Shown piece after piece: positions 11,124 through 22,533 of a DNA stretch of 64,000 nt (positions are counted from its first letter, which is position 1; each line of letters begins with the position of its first letter). Source of the stretch: Prototheca cutis. Taxonomy: Eukaryota > Chlorophyta > Trebouxiophyceae > Chlorellales > Chlorellaceae. The notes beneath the pieces are model-generated. The model did no database searches, was not told where the DNA came from, and worked only from the letters and a program-made list of their open reading frames with translations. The position numbers and the translations under genes were made by a program. Location: assembly GCA_002897115.2 (NCBI GenBank), contig BCIH01000004.1:1117825-1181824 (forward strand), read 5' to 3'.

Positions 11124-12973
11124 TTTTTCTGCGAGCGTTTTTGCACCCTCCTCATTTCTCGATGTACCAGTCTGCGCTGCCACCTTGACTGCTCATGGCG
11201 CAGCATGCTGTGAGGTTGGATTGTTCATCACTGTCGGGTATGCTGAACAAAGAGTCTCCATGGCAGTTTCATCGAGGAACTGTCAGGTTGACCCTGGGGA
11301 TTCGCAGCCGGAAGCTTCTCTGTGCACTGTCTCCTCTGCCGGTGGTGCAGACGCCCGGGGCTGCGAGTGTGCAGGTAAGCTCTGCAGGTGGGTGCAGCTG
11401 ACCCAATTTCGACTGTCACGCGCCACTGCACCGCGCTCAGCAACCGTGGCGGGGCGGGGGCGGCGCGAAGGGGGATGAACCACGCTCCGAAGTCTTTGAT
11501 CATGGCCTCCTCCTCCAAAACCCGGAACCTGTTTGGTTTTACTGGGTAGAGCAGGTAAGGTTCCCGAATATGATGAGTGCAGTGTGTGAGCTTCTTTCCC
11601 GTGCCACACCTGGAGCGCCGAAAGCGTGTCACCCGGCCCTGCGAGATGCAGTCTCCTGTTCATCAGCACAGTGAGTATGATACCCTGGGATCGCGCCGTC
11701 TACATATGTACGATGAGCGACCGGATGAGTCATCATTGTCCATCCAGCAACCCAATGCCTGAACACTGCACTGCGCCAATGACACACTGCACCACCGCAA
11801 ATGAAATGCCACAGGATGTTCCACTGCATGAGAACAATGCACATCAACACGTCTTGAGTTGTCCCAGTTCCCTGCCGGCTTTTATGTCGGTCCAGGCAAG
11901 AAAACTTGAAACTAAGCTGGGTATGATCCCGATGAGCATGCAAAACTCCATGAGTCCCAGCTGCTTCACCCCCGGAGAGGATGGACAAAGCAAGGGGTGT
12001 TTCATGAGTGCGGCTTGTCTTTCGTATGACTCCATGTCACCAATGGCATGCACATGCTCAAGCTCGATTCCAAATCTCCAGCAGAGGGCTCAACACCCCC
12101 TCGCCCCCACCAAACACTCCGGACATACCTGGGTCAGGGACCCCGTGGAGAACATCAAGGTGCTAACCCTAAGACGCCTGTGAGAAGAAACTATGACCAG
12201 AACGAAAGCCAGCCTATGCTTCTCACTGCTGTTCCCATCTGAAAAGTAAAGAGGGATTGATGGGGCGTAGGCTCCCGCGTCACGCTATGCATGACTCTGG
12301 GTTCCAAGATCGCTGCCATCTCATGCGCTTCAAGAGACAAGGACGACCAGCCCACTAAATTGGATTTCCACAATGCAATCACAGACCGAAAGCTCCACAT
12401 GCCTCACCAAGAGTGTGTCCCTGTCGGCCTGACTTGTGGGCAACGGCTGAGCCGGGGGCGGTTGTGGTTGCCTGCCCAAGGGGGTGCACCCGATGGCCGC
12501 CCACCGCCCAAGCGTGGAACGAACCAGTGGGCGGCGCGGAAAAAGGGGATGTCGAGCGCAGATACAAACGTCCCCCCATGCAGCTCTTTTCGGAGCTTTC
12601 TCAGGACACAATTTCATTGTATTAACTTTATAATCACAATGTATCAGGCTGAAGTCACTGTGACGTCGTCCGGTGCGTAAGTGTTGCTGGTCATGTGGAC
12701 ATGTGCTGCGGGCGTCGCCGCCATGGCCGCGTTGCATTCTCGCCATCTACTTGATGTATGATTTATTCAGTGTCAAATAACATATTTGCACTGCGTGCGC
12801 TTTCCATACTCTGTCTGCAGGTTGTGCGGACAAGAAGAGTCCTCTCATGGGAACCAGCTGTCTGCCGGCAAGTGTGGGGTCTCGGTGTTTGTCGCGCCTG
12901 CCCGGCCTGATCGAGCATCGAAAGCATTCCACCGGTGCGATATGACTGTCTTCGAGCACTGTCTCCCTCACAG
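11124..12973. other. Long stretch without a supported gene
   Basis: About 1.85 kb, more AT-rich than its surroundings. Open frames exist on both strands but none has a family motif or consistent splice frame. Upstream exons of the following coiled-coil gene probably lie at its right end: 12822-12872 is open, flanked by CAG and GTGTGG, and in the right phase. The minus-strand frame 11228-11632 includes a plausible-looking segment (YPVKPNRFRVLEEEA) but nothing supports it. Confidence 0.35.
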
Positions 12974-14576
12974 GCAATCAAGGTCCGTCCATCTGGCGGC
13001 TGTCATGGCGGCGGCTGCAATTCCCCGAGAATCACCACTGTGGTCATGTCACCCAGGCCCGGCGACGTCTCGGTCACTGTCGTGGATGTAAGTGCGCTCG
13101 GGGATTTCTGTCCATCCAAGCATGCCTGACAGTGACTCGGGCGTTTGCCAACACTGGTCACTGGGCGTTCTGGATGGAATTCTGATCGGGTGAGGTGTTG
13201 ATCGGCGTGTCGCACACGGTGTCGGGTCTCGGCTTAACCCCCTCCGCCCCCGGGAATGGTCGGCGCAGCCCGGCTGGGACAGCGGCCTTCAGACCGAGCT
13301 GCGCCACGCCGTGGAACAACGTGAGGCCTTTGAAGAGGAAGCGAGCCATCAACGCAAACAAGCGGGCGAATGGGAGGCCGCAGCCAAGGCCCAGGCGAGC
13401 CTGGTTTCCGGTTTGAAGGCCGACGTCGAGGCGGAGCGCAGGTGGGTACGGATCCGTGGGAGGCACGGAGGGGGGACCATCGTGAACTTGTGGATGGGCG
13501 CGCCATCTTAAACGCTTTGTGACAGCAACAAATCTGTGTCATGTGGTTTCATCTCTCCCATTGTTTGCCGTGGAGATTGTGATTCAGTGATCCAGTACAC
13601 GCTGATTGCGCATGATCGCCACGGGCAAGAGACCCCATCGCGTCGGTGACATCTTCCCCCCCACCTGCGGAATCATCTCCCCGGCAGGGCCCATGCCAAG
13701 ACCCAGAACGAACTCAAGTCCGTGGAGACGGAGCGTCGTGCGGACCGGCGCGACCGCTCCGCGCTGGCATCGCGGCTGCGGGCGGCGGAAGCAGCGGCTG
13801 CCACCGGTGGTGACCGCCTGGCTGCGGTCCAGGCGCTGCTTGCCGCCCGCGAGGCGGAACTGGGCAGGGCCAAAGAGGAGCTGGCCGAGTCCCAGGCGGC
13901 ACGTGCCGCGCTGCAGGTAGAGGAGCGACGGCTGGCACTGGCCGTCACTTCCCTGGGCGGGCGTGTGGAGAGCGAGGTGGAGGTGCTGCGGGCCGAGGTT
14001 GCGGCCCTCAAGCGTGCCGCAGCATCGCGCGAGGCGCTGCTAGCGGAACTCACTGTGAGGCGAGGGGTATCCGTGATGTATATGCTGGGGATGGAGAAGT
14101 TGAGTGTGTGCATGGGTGCATGACTGAGAAGGGTAGCCAGCCGGGCTAGAGTCATGCTGATGGGTGGCACACGTCTCTGATGATATCTGACTGCTGAATG
14201 GTTTTGCGTTGTATGCAAGTATCGTCATCATCCCCACATGCACACGTATTTATCATAGCGTCCCTTGAAATAAAATTTACACTTCTTGTCATGCCCTTTG
14301 CGTTGGCCCTGAAATGAATCATCCCGGTCCCTGACCCAACCCCCGACAGCAACACCACCCCCGACTCCCGCTGCCAAACCCTCGCAGAGTCAAGGCAAGG
14401 CCGCGCGAGCGGCTGCTCGACAGAGGGAGGACGAGCTCGGAGCAAGACTGGCGGCAGCCGAGGAGGAGGCGAGCAAACAGAGGGCGTCGTGCGAATCGGC
14501 GATGGATACCCTGGCCAGGCTGCGGAGCATCCTCCTGCAGAGCGACCGGGCCTCTGGCGCGAAAAACGGAAACTGA
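12974..14576 (+). CDS. Unrecognised coiled-coil protein, 5' end incomplete
   Basis: Not recognised. Four exons join in frame: 12974-13087, 13269-13441, 13688-14054 and 14388-14576 (TGA). The first encodes a Gly/Cys-rich stretch (GGCHGGGC) and then a hydrophobic strand-like segment. The rest is a long Ala/Glu/Arg/Leu-rich coiled coil with heptads such as LAAREAELGRAKEELAES and VLRAEVAALKRAAA, ending AKNGN. The splice phases agree exactly, which argues that it is a real gene rather than chance. The start codon was not found; at least one more exon should lie upstream, near 12.8 kb. Coiled coils of this composition occur in cytoskeletal, centrosomal or scaffold proteins, but no function is inferred. 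Confidence 0.55.
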
Positions 14577-15549
14577 AGGGACAAACCACCAACGGAATCC
14601 TCTGTATACTGCCCTATACATCTGCCATGTGCGTGATTTGGACTTGCCTGACGACAGAACACTGCACAATCTGTTTTGATGCGGACGCGCAAGGCTTCAT
14701 GTTGGGCCCGGGCCGAAGGTCCCGACGAGGGCCAGAGAGTTGATTCCCCCTTTCCTGGAGGACGAACTGTTTAGGGAGGGATCATCCTCTCCATCTGCGA
14801 ACCACTGTTCAGCAACCTCCTGATCACACTAACGTGAGTTATTGGACAAGAAAATTCCATACAAACATCTGCTGGGCGGGCTGGAGGTGTCCCCCAGCCA
14901 GTCGGAGACGCACTGACCTTGAATTGCAAGCCGGTCCACGACAAGGTGCGAGGAGTTCGACTGCACCCGAATCCAATCTTTGTTGTGTATGAAGTGCGAT
15001 GAAGGGGTCCAGGACTGCGGATTCGGACTCTCGCCAAAGTTTCGTTGGAGTGCGGGTTCTCTCGCGAGGATTCGCATTCCGTCGAGACCGCTGTTTCCTG
15101 CCCGCATTGGCCTGGATTTGGGTGATGCATGGATGATAACTTGGGTGCAAATGGCGCTCCCCTCCGCGAGTGCGACAGGGGCCTGTGCCCGAGCATCGCG
15201 TCCTCGCTCTCCGGGAGGTGGGGCAAGGGGATCGGGGCACCACCGACATGGTCAGTTGCGCTGTTGGGGGGTTCCACCTCACATCTCCCAACGCAATCCT
15301 TGCACAGAGGTCTCCACGAGTACGGTCGGACGATCAGGGCAGGCGGAACCCACGCCTGAGATGGACCTCAGGAGTCCAGAGGTGGGAGCCTGCGGCGGGG
15401 TTGGACAGGGGCCTGCTGATTTGCATGGCAAACTGATGCCCTTCCTGTGCAGTGCCTGGTGCCAACCGCGGTCGTTTTGTATTCCACGGTCTTGCTGGGC
15501 CATGTTTATGACATTCCCAGAATGCCAAACATGCCTTGCTCTTCTGCAG
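14577..15549. other. Intergenic plus probable missing 5' exons
   Basis: This holds the 3' flank of the coiled-coil gene and probably the first exons of the chromatin-type gene that starts to be readable at 15550. An ATG at 15129 opens 75 codons, but its link to the next exon could not be shown. Confidence 0.35.
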
Positions 15550-18500
15550 GGGAACGGCGGGGTCACGCCCAAGCCCGAGCGCCGGGACCTTCCCGAATCG
15601 GTGGAAATTGTCTGTAACAATGTTGTGGGCAAGTTTTGGACGGGATCACAGCGTGTGGTGAGTAGCATTCTCTTTTGGATAGAGCGTGTGTGGTTCCCGA
15701 TATATCTCTGTGGTTATTGTTGCGGTGCTCGCAGGTGTCGTTTGGCACGTGTGCTGATGTTTGACGTACCCAAGGAGCTGTGATCAATCAAACAAATAGA
15801 TAATCAAGCAAACAAGTGCGCGTGTATTAACAACTGCAGACATGCCAATGCCGCGACTGCCGGGAGCTGGCTCACAGTCTCGACCTTCCGGCCATAGAAA
15901 TGACACCCACCGACTTTGAGCGTCATGCAGGTGAGTCATGTTGAATGGCGGAGATGCCTTGGATACTGTACTGTTAGTTTTGAAGGGTAATCAAATGAAA
16001 CCACATCCAGACGCTGCTCATCCGGCCCATGCTGACCCGGCCTGTGCTCGCCCCCCCTCTGTTGACCCAGGCATGGCGGCCAGCAAAAAGTGGAAGTACA
16101 CGCTGCGTGTGCCCGGTCCAGACGGCGAGCAGAGTTTGTTGGGCGACTGGATGGAGTCGCACGGCCTGACGGTCATTCTGCCGCTGCGCAACCAGCGGAG
16201 CCACATGATTCCCCCGATGTCCAGCGAGCGAGGCGCGGGACTCAACTATGGCGTCACCAACAAGCGCCGCTCGACGGGTGAGCCCGAGCTCGGCACGCGG
16301 CGCTCGCAGCGTGAACACAAACCCAAGCAAGCGGAAACGACGCCTGCGCAGGCTGGTGGCCATCCAACCAGCACCGGTACCGGCGGCACCATTTCCACAA
16401 GCAGTTCTGGCGGCGACACAGAAATCGAAGAGGCCGGCGACGCGGCGCCTTGGCCCGCCCCGGTCGCCGCTGCCAGGTACCCGGGCCCTGGCCCTCGCGC
16501 CCCGGCGCTGCGCAACGGGAGCAGCGTCGGAGGGGGCCTGCCCTCTGTGGCTTCTTCCCCGACGGGCATCCAGGCCCTCGCAGCCCCGCTGCCACCGCCG
16601 GGCACGGACCTCAACCCGACCTGGCGCCCCGAACACGGCCTGTTCCCCAGTGCCGCCGCGGGTGTTATCGCCGATGCGCCACCCAGTCGAACCATCTACC
16701 AACAGCCCCCCGCCGGGGTGGCTGTCCCAGCCCCCCTGGCAGCACATGGGGCTGGGATGTATGGCAAGTTGCCGACACGGGACCCTCGCGTCGCAGGTCA
16801 GGTTCCGGGTGCAGGTCCGGGCCCGAACGCACCGTACCCGGGGCCAGAGCCCAGGCCTGAGGCCCCGGTCGAGCATGCAACAAGCAGGAAACAGCCAGAT
16901 CCCAAACGGGCACGCTACGGTGCAGAATCTGGAGGCGAAGGCTCCTCCCGGAAGAGCTGGGGCAGCCAGGGCGGCAGTGGCGGGACTGCGCTGGCCAATG
17001 GCAGGACAGGACCCCTCACGACCAGCCGCCCAGGATACGCCGGCGGTACGTGGGTGGGGTGATGTGTTTGCTTGGTCCCTTTTTGGAGGTACATGAGAGG
17101 GGAGGAGTGTACAGCCGGTCTTTGGGGCGAACAGACCCCTGCTAGGTGATGTGCTGCAGACTACTGCAGCAGGTTGCAAAAGGTCGCGCCGGGCATGGTG
17201 CAAGGGACTGGGTTCCTAAGCAGGGTTGGTGGTGAGGTGGTGGGGTGGAATCCCCAGTGCTTGCTTCTCTCCCTCTGATAACAAAACCAATCAGCCCCCA
17301 ATCGCGGTGCAGGTCCCCGGAAGAAAATTGGCAGTGGCTATGGCCGACCGGGGTCTGCACTGCATGCGGCGGCTGGAGGATCCACAAAGCGGAGCAGCGG
17401 CGGCAGTGCGCGGGGTTCGCCCAGTCTTGGGCCTGTCAGCGGGACTAAAGCTGAAACCGCGACTGGCAAGCCTGAGCTGGAGTCTTGGGCTGAGACGCCA
17501 CTGGGCGACCTCCGCGTGGTCATGCGCTGGGGCGGGCAGGAATTTTCAGGCCTGCTGTGTTCTGCAGCCTCTCAGAGGATCTTAAACCCGCCGAGACGCC
17601 TGCGGTCGAGTGAGTTGGCCCAAGGGAGGGGCATTTCGGGTGTGGGGTGGTGGAATGGGGGGCGCAGGGCACGCATGACACTCGCCACCATATGACCAAG
17701 GTCCCCACCGGATGAGCTCCCGCCGACCATTATCCCCATTCCATGCAATGCAGTGCCACTGTGGGCGCAGCAGGCACCGGGCTTGACTACCAGCGGCGGT
17801 TCGGGCCAACTCAGAGGCCCTCCCCCGCCGCCGCCACCGCCGCCACCAGCGCATGCTGCCTACCCGGCCGGCCCCGCCGGCGGCTACCCCTATGGGTACC
17901 CGGCATCGATGGCGGGTGTGCCGGCGCCGATGCTCGTGCCCGGGGCTGTAGTGCTGCCGCCCGCGACCACGCAGACCGCTGCGGAGCTCACGGCGGCGGG
18001 CCCTCTGCGGCCGGCGGCGTGGCCCCAAACCGTCGGCGAGTCCGTCAGGTCCGCGGCGCCACCTCCTGCCATGGGTCCATCGGGCACCCTGGGCCCCAAG
18101 AGCAGCGAGCCCGAGGATGTGGAACGGTACTGGGCCAAGCAGCGGGCGGGCCCGGATGCGGGCACGCTGTGCGCGCTGTGTCACCGGCCTGACGCCGCCC
18201 CCATCGACCCGCGCCTCATTGGGCCCGGCGGCCGGTCGCGGGCGGGCCTGGGGCGCATGGTGCTGGTGCAGCCCACACGCAACACGTACGCCTGGTGCCA
18301 CGAACAGTGCATCAACTGGTCGCCGGAGATCGCCGAGAAGTACGTGCATGCTGCAGTTTTTTTGCGTGGCTGGGTGGGTGGGGGGGTGGATGATGTACTG
18401 ATTGAGGGTGTGGGAATGGGAATTCCGGGCGTGTTGGGTATGTTTGAGAAAACCCCCGAGGACCATCGTGAATGCCGCTGCATGGGTCTCCGACAACAAT

Positions 18501-19112
18501 GAAATCCATGCACGGTATGCTGCAGTACCGATGGGACGAGTCTGACGGAGTTGGCGGCCAAGACAGTCCTGCGAGCACGCGGCCTGCGTTGCCGCATCTG
18601 CGGCGGCAAGGGCGCGTCGCTGGGCTGCATGACATCGTGCCCGACCTCGCTGCACCTGCCCTGCGCCCGCGAGCACGGCTGCCTGCTGATGGTGCGCCTG
18701 CTGTTCGACGCGGGGGGGAGAGGGGGGGGTTTACCTGAGATGGAGCCGCCGCCTGCCACCGACATGATGATCATCCTTTCCTATAAATCAGCCAACCAAC
18801 GCAATGTCTGCGCAGGTGGAGCCATACCGTGTGGCATGCGAAAAGCACGCGCGGACGCTGTCGACGGCCGAGGCAGCGACGGCCAGCGGATCGTCGACCG
18901 GCGCCGGGACCTCTGCCGATGGCGACTCTGACACCAGCGACAACAGCAGCGGCCTGGGCCGGGGGGTCGGTGGCCACGCTGCTGCTGCAGGCACTGGCAG
19001 CGCGTTTGCCGAGTATGGCCGGGTCCAGCCGGGAGACTTGCACGACCGCCACGTGGCCGGGGGACCGCTCACCGCACTGGAGGCGCTGTCCATCGTCGCC
19101 ATGAACCAATGA
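15550..19112 (+). CDS. TDBD-like plus extended-PHD-finger nuclear protein (5' incomplete)
   Basis: Probable chromatin reader or transcription cofactor. Exons 15550-15657, 15840-15930, 16071-17045, 17313-17609, 17754-18339, 18526-18691 and 18816-19112 join to about 839 visible residues. The first three encode a module with CQCRDCREL and MTPTDFERHAG followed by KKWKYTLRV, which matches the pattern of the plant TDBD (Tify-binding) domain. A long disordered Pro/Gly/Ser-rich region follows, including a run of ten prolines. The C-terminus is an extended PHD finger: CALCH, WCHEQC, CRICGGKGASLGC, SLHLPCAREHGC, and CEKHA across the last splice, the Cys/His order seen in the ePHD of ATX-type and JADE/BRPF proteins. 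No SET domain is visible. The donor after GCLLM at 18691 is the one that keeps frame and ePHD spacing. The N-terminal exons are unresolved. Confidence 0.75.
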
Positions 19113-19615
19113 TTCCCCTCGGATTTTGATGTTGCTCTGGCATGCCTTGCCTGCCGAGCTGATGCCCGGCTGGCTGATGTCCTGGCTCTCTAGCGACTGT
19201 GGGAAGGGATGACCCCCCTCACACACACACCCACGGACCCACATGCACCCGGAGTGTGCGAAATTCTTTTCAGCCCTGCTGTGCCAGCAAGGTGCAGTCT
19301 GGGTCATTGGCTTTGTCCCATTGATTTTCCCCCACAGTTGTTTATCCGCTGCGTGACCGACATCCATGCTCGAAAATCTCTCTTTCGCTCCGTTTCCCCC
19401 AACGTCCCAGGTCACCACCACTGGGGACAGAATAGAGAAAACCTTGTCCCCTTGACCCTACGTTCCGTCCATCTGCTGCACTGTTCCCTGAGACACGTCC
19501 GCATGCAACCAAGACTCATTACTTTGTGAGGAGAACAAGGATCCAATGAACTAAAATTGAGGCCCGTGCAGTGCTCCGCCAGCGGGCGTGCAGCTCATCT
19601 CACTGGGTCGTCTCT
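19113..19615. other. Convergent 3' flanks
   Basis: About 500 bases between the stop of the PHD-finger gene and the stop of the ATP synthase epsilon gene on the other strand. Probably 3' UTRs; nothing else seen. Confidence 0.4.
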
Positions 19616-20124
19616 TCATGAGAGCGTGCCCGAGGACCCCTCCGTGATGTCAGTGATCACTGCAGTATGGGAGGCGTGGCACAGCACGTGAATGGGCAGC
19701 TCATGGACATTAGTAGCTGCTCCCTGCCACCAACTCTCAGGAACCACGCCTACTGATGCCCACTCACCCTGCTTGGTGGGCTGGCCATCCTTCCACAGCG
19801 CGGAGCGGTAGTAGATGGTCTCCCTGGCCTTGGCCTTGGCCTTGGCAGGCTCCTTGAGGGCGGCGCGGAGCATGTCCGCGCACAGGTTGGAGTACTTGTT
19901 GTATGTCATCCCGGCCACGCGCCAGTCTGCAGGGGTAGGGTGAAAGCAGCGCTCCACTCGTCAGCAACATCAAATATTGGAATGGGGGAATACAATTAGC
20001 CAGGAGTCCAGGTCTCTGAGCGCAGCGTGCGAAACAAGCTCAGGCCCCCGGCCCGCACGAGGAGCACTCCCTGCCAGCCTCAAGCCGAGCACTCACAGGA
20101 CGAGGCACTCGCGGTGGACGACAT
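19616..20124 (-). CDS. ATP15: Mitochondrial F1 ATP synthase epsilon subunit
   Basis: Small subunit of the central stalk of mitochondrial F1Fo ATP synthase, assembled with gamma and delta in the matrix. Minus-strand exons 20097-20124, 19926-19768 and 19659-19616 join to 76 residues, close to the roughly 70 of the plant protein. The core matches the family: YWRVAGMTYNKYSNLCADML (about residues 10-29), then LKEP and an ALWKDGQPTK segment, as in plant WKWADGKP-type sequences. The very short first exon (MSSTASASS plus one base) is fixed by the splice that restores the WR motif. It shares a 275-bp divergent region with another mitochondrial-type gene. Confidence 0.9.
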
Positions 20125-20399
20125 GGTGTCCTCTGTGTCGACAACCCTTTAAATCCCTGCTGGATACCACCGCAGACAAGGTCGGTTTGGGGGTGGGGTG
20201 GACCCTCGGCGATCGGCATGAGGGAGGCCTTTGTCAGTTCGGGCCCAGACCATTTTCCCGCTTTCCAGAGCGCGATACTTGATCCCCATGCGAGTCCCCC
20301 TCGAACATTCCACAAAGCACAGCGGAAATCATGGAGGTGGCACCATTCACACACCTCCTGAATATCCAGTTTGTGTTTGTTTAGTGTAATCAATATAAA
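20125..20399. promoter_or_regulatory. Short divergent promoter region (ATP15 / CHCHD2-like)
   Basis: Only 275 bases separate the two outward-facing start codons, so promoters and leaders must overlap or be very compact. An AT-rich block lies at about 20365-20400 beside the plus-strand start. Confidence 0.5.
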
Positions 20400-21346
20400 A
20401 TGCCCCGTCGCAGCGGTGGTGGTGCCCGTCGGGGTGAGGATTCGGTTGGTGTGAGGCTTATGTCACTCGTTTCGGGAGTGGTGGGAGCGCATTCTCGCCA
20501 GCCCGCGGATCCCAGTGCTCACAGCTCTTCCGATCTCCACCTCTGCAGCTCCCTCCCCTCCTCCGAGGGCCCCTCCGGCCTCCTTCAGGCCTCCTAGCCG
20601 GCCGGTGTCCACCCAAGCTAGGCCGGCCCCTGCCAGCCCCNCNCCCCCCCCCCCCCACCCGCCTCCACCCGCGCCACACCATGGTGAGGAAATGGGCGCA
20701 TGCATTGTCCTGTGGCAGCGGATCTCTGCCTGGATATTCTTGGATATCTGGGCCTGGCTCCTGGAGATGCTGGCTCCAGATGTTTTTCTCGGATGACTTG
20801 CTTGGATGGGAGCTGCCACCAGACTCCCAGATGGTGACCTTTCACCTCACCCTTGCCCCACGCGTGCAGGTGCCCCTCCCCCGGCGCAGCAGACCTCTGG
20901 TGGAGGCGGTATTATGTCCAACATTGGTGGCATGCTCGTCTCTGGTGAGTTTGATAGGGCATGTGGGCAGTACAGACCGAACTTTTCCCCGTGTATACAA
21001 GTGAGCGAGCAGGCACGGCTGGCTCTTGAGCAAACTGCCAGCAGCAAATGCCCGGCTGGAGTGTGGCTAAGGCCATTCACATTCCCGCTATCCCAAATAC
21101 GCAGGCATGGCCATGGGCACGGGCTCTGCCCTGGGACACCGGGCTGTGGACGCAGTGCTGGGCTCCCGCCACCCTGAGCCTGCGGCGGCCACGGAAGCCG
21201 CGCAGCAGCTGGTGGCGGAGAACGCACCCTGCTCCGAGCAGGCCAAGGCCTTTGCCGAGTGCATGAGCTACTCTGGCGGCGACATGGGTCCCTGCCAGCA
21301 GTACTTTGATGCCATGCAGCAGTGCAGGCTGAACCTGCAGCACTGA
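20400..21346 (+). CDS. CHCHD2/CHCHD10-like twin-Cx9C mitochondrial protein
   Basis: Soluble protein expected in the mitochondrial intermembrane space, where Mia40 oxidises its CHCH domain. Exons 20400-20433, 20549-20683, 20870-20944 and 21105-21346 join in frame to 161 residues. The N-terminus MPRRSGGGARR followed by a Pro/Ala/Arg-rich segment is typical of CHCHD2. The middle has a Gly-rich hydrophobic stretch (GMAMGTGSALGHRAVD). The C-terminus has both Cys pairs in CHCH order: C-SEQAKAFAE-C and C-QQYFDAMQQ-C, each Cx9C. Two N bases at 20641 and 20643 sit in a poly-C run within exon 2, so a few residues there are uncertain. Animal homologues act in cristae organisation and respiration; yeast Mic17 is also related. 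Confidence 0.9.
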
Positions 21347-21811
21347 GCGTTGTCCGTGCCCCCATGTGTGTGGAATCTCTTTGGCCGTGGCACCCGAGTA
21401 CGGGCATGCCTTAAAGCGGTGCCTCCGGCGTTGAAAGGGCTGAGAATTTTGGTTTCCATGTTGAGACTGATGTAGGATGATCACCTCACTGGGGATATTT
21501 TGGGAGACCGGTTCCAGTCGTGGGGGGGGGGGGNNNNNNNNNNNNNNNNNNNNNNNNNNNNNNNNNNNNNNNNNNNNNNNNNNNNNNNNNNNNNNNNNNN
21601 NNNNNNNNNNNNNNNNNNNNNNNNNNNNNNNNNGGGGGGGGGGGGTCGAGGGGCTCGGGCAAATGCAGGAGTACAGCTTTGGCCCATCACCAACTCCAAT
21701 CCAGACTACCCCCTGTGATAACCAAAATCTATTATTTCTCTTGAATTGTGCTGTCTACCGTTCAGTGTATTCGATTCTAGGAGGCTGAGCACTCCGCCCC
21801 GGGGCGACGGA
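21347..21811. other. Intergenic with assembly gap
   Basis: The 3' flank of the CHCH gene and the promoter of LSM5. It contains the gap 21534-21633 bordered by G-runs. Confidence 0.5.
21534..21633. other. Scaffold gap, exactly 100 N
   Basis: One hundred N bases, a conventional length for a gap of unknown size, with poly-G on both sides (about 13 and 12 bases). The true length of the G tract is unknown. Confidence 0.95.
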
Positions 21812-22300
21812 ATGATTGCCCCCCAGCGGTCTACCTTCAAGAACAATCCCAGCCACCTCCTCCCCTCGGAGCTAGTAGATCGATGCATCGGGAGTAGACT
21901 GTGGGTCCTGCTTCGCGGGGACAAGGAAATTGTCGGGACGCTCAGGTACGACCATGACTGGAAAGGTGGGTGGTGGACCCCAGCAAACGACGCCACGAGT
22001 GCAATCCCATGGCTGCCGCATGACGCCCGGCTATCTTCTCACCCTCGCACAGGGGTTTCGATGTCTACGTGAACATGGTGCTGGAGGACGTCATCGAGTA
22101 TGAGATCACGCCAGAGGGCCCAAAGGTAAGGTGCAACGCAAAGTGGCGGTGTGTGCCCCTGAATCGGCGGCCTGGAGCCCCACCCAGGGGTGCTCTTACC
22201 CTTTGTGGCCCTGCAGGAGACGCGGCTGGAGACGATTCTCCTGAATGGGAACAACATTGCCCTGCTGGTGCCCGGCGGCAAGCCCGAGAGCATGGACTGA
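21812..22300 (+). CDS. LSM5: U6 snRNA-associated Sm-like protein LSm5
   Basis: Subunit of the LSm1-7 and LSm2-8 heptameric rings, which bind decaying mRNA in the cytoplasm and the U6 snRNA 3' end in the nucleus. Exons 21812-21945, 22053-22125 and 22217-22300 give 96 residues, the normal length. Sm motif 1 reads [20 protein letters not shown], with [12 protein letters not shown] after it. Sm motif 2 is the LSm5-typical [15 protein letters not shown]. The N-terminal [17 protein letters not shown] is also diagnostic of LSm5 rather than other LSm proteins. ATG 21812 is used; nine residues precede the conserved part. The gene ends tail to tail with CWC25, another spliceosome gene. Confidence 0.95.
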
Positions 22301-22533
22301 GTGCGCCTGGCATTGGGCGACTGCCGAGGGCATGCCTGCTGCCCTCGGCACTCCATGACCCACTGCTTGCTGCTCGAAAAAGACGTGTCTGCTTCACGAT
22401 TCATTGTTTCATGAGCTGTATCAGCCCTGCATTCCGTCTGTCTGTATGCACAGGTCAATCTTCCAGCGGGGATTGTCGTTCAGGTCGAGCCATGGCAGTC
22501 GTTCGTGATGAAGCTCGACCAACACAGCAAGGT

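Noticed and set aside
11228..11632. Minus-strand segment that reads like a protein (YPVKPNRFRVLEEEA)
   Set aside because: Short, flanked by frames without conserved content, no clear start, and no matching exon on either side.
15974..17203. 409-codon minus-strand open frame
   Set aside because: Shadow of the Pro/Gly-rich exon of the PHD-finger gene on the plus strand, whose neighbouring exons join in frame.
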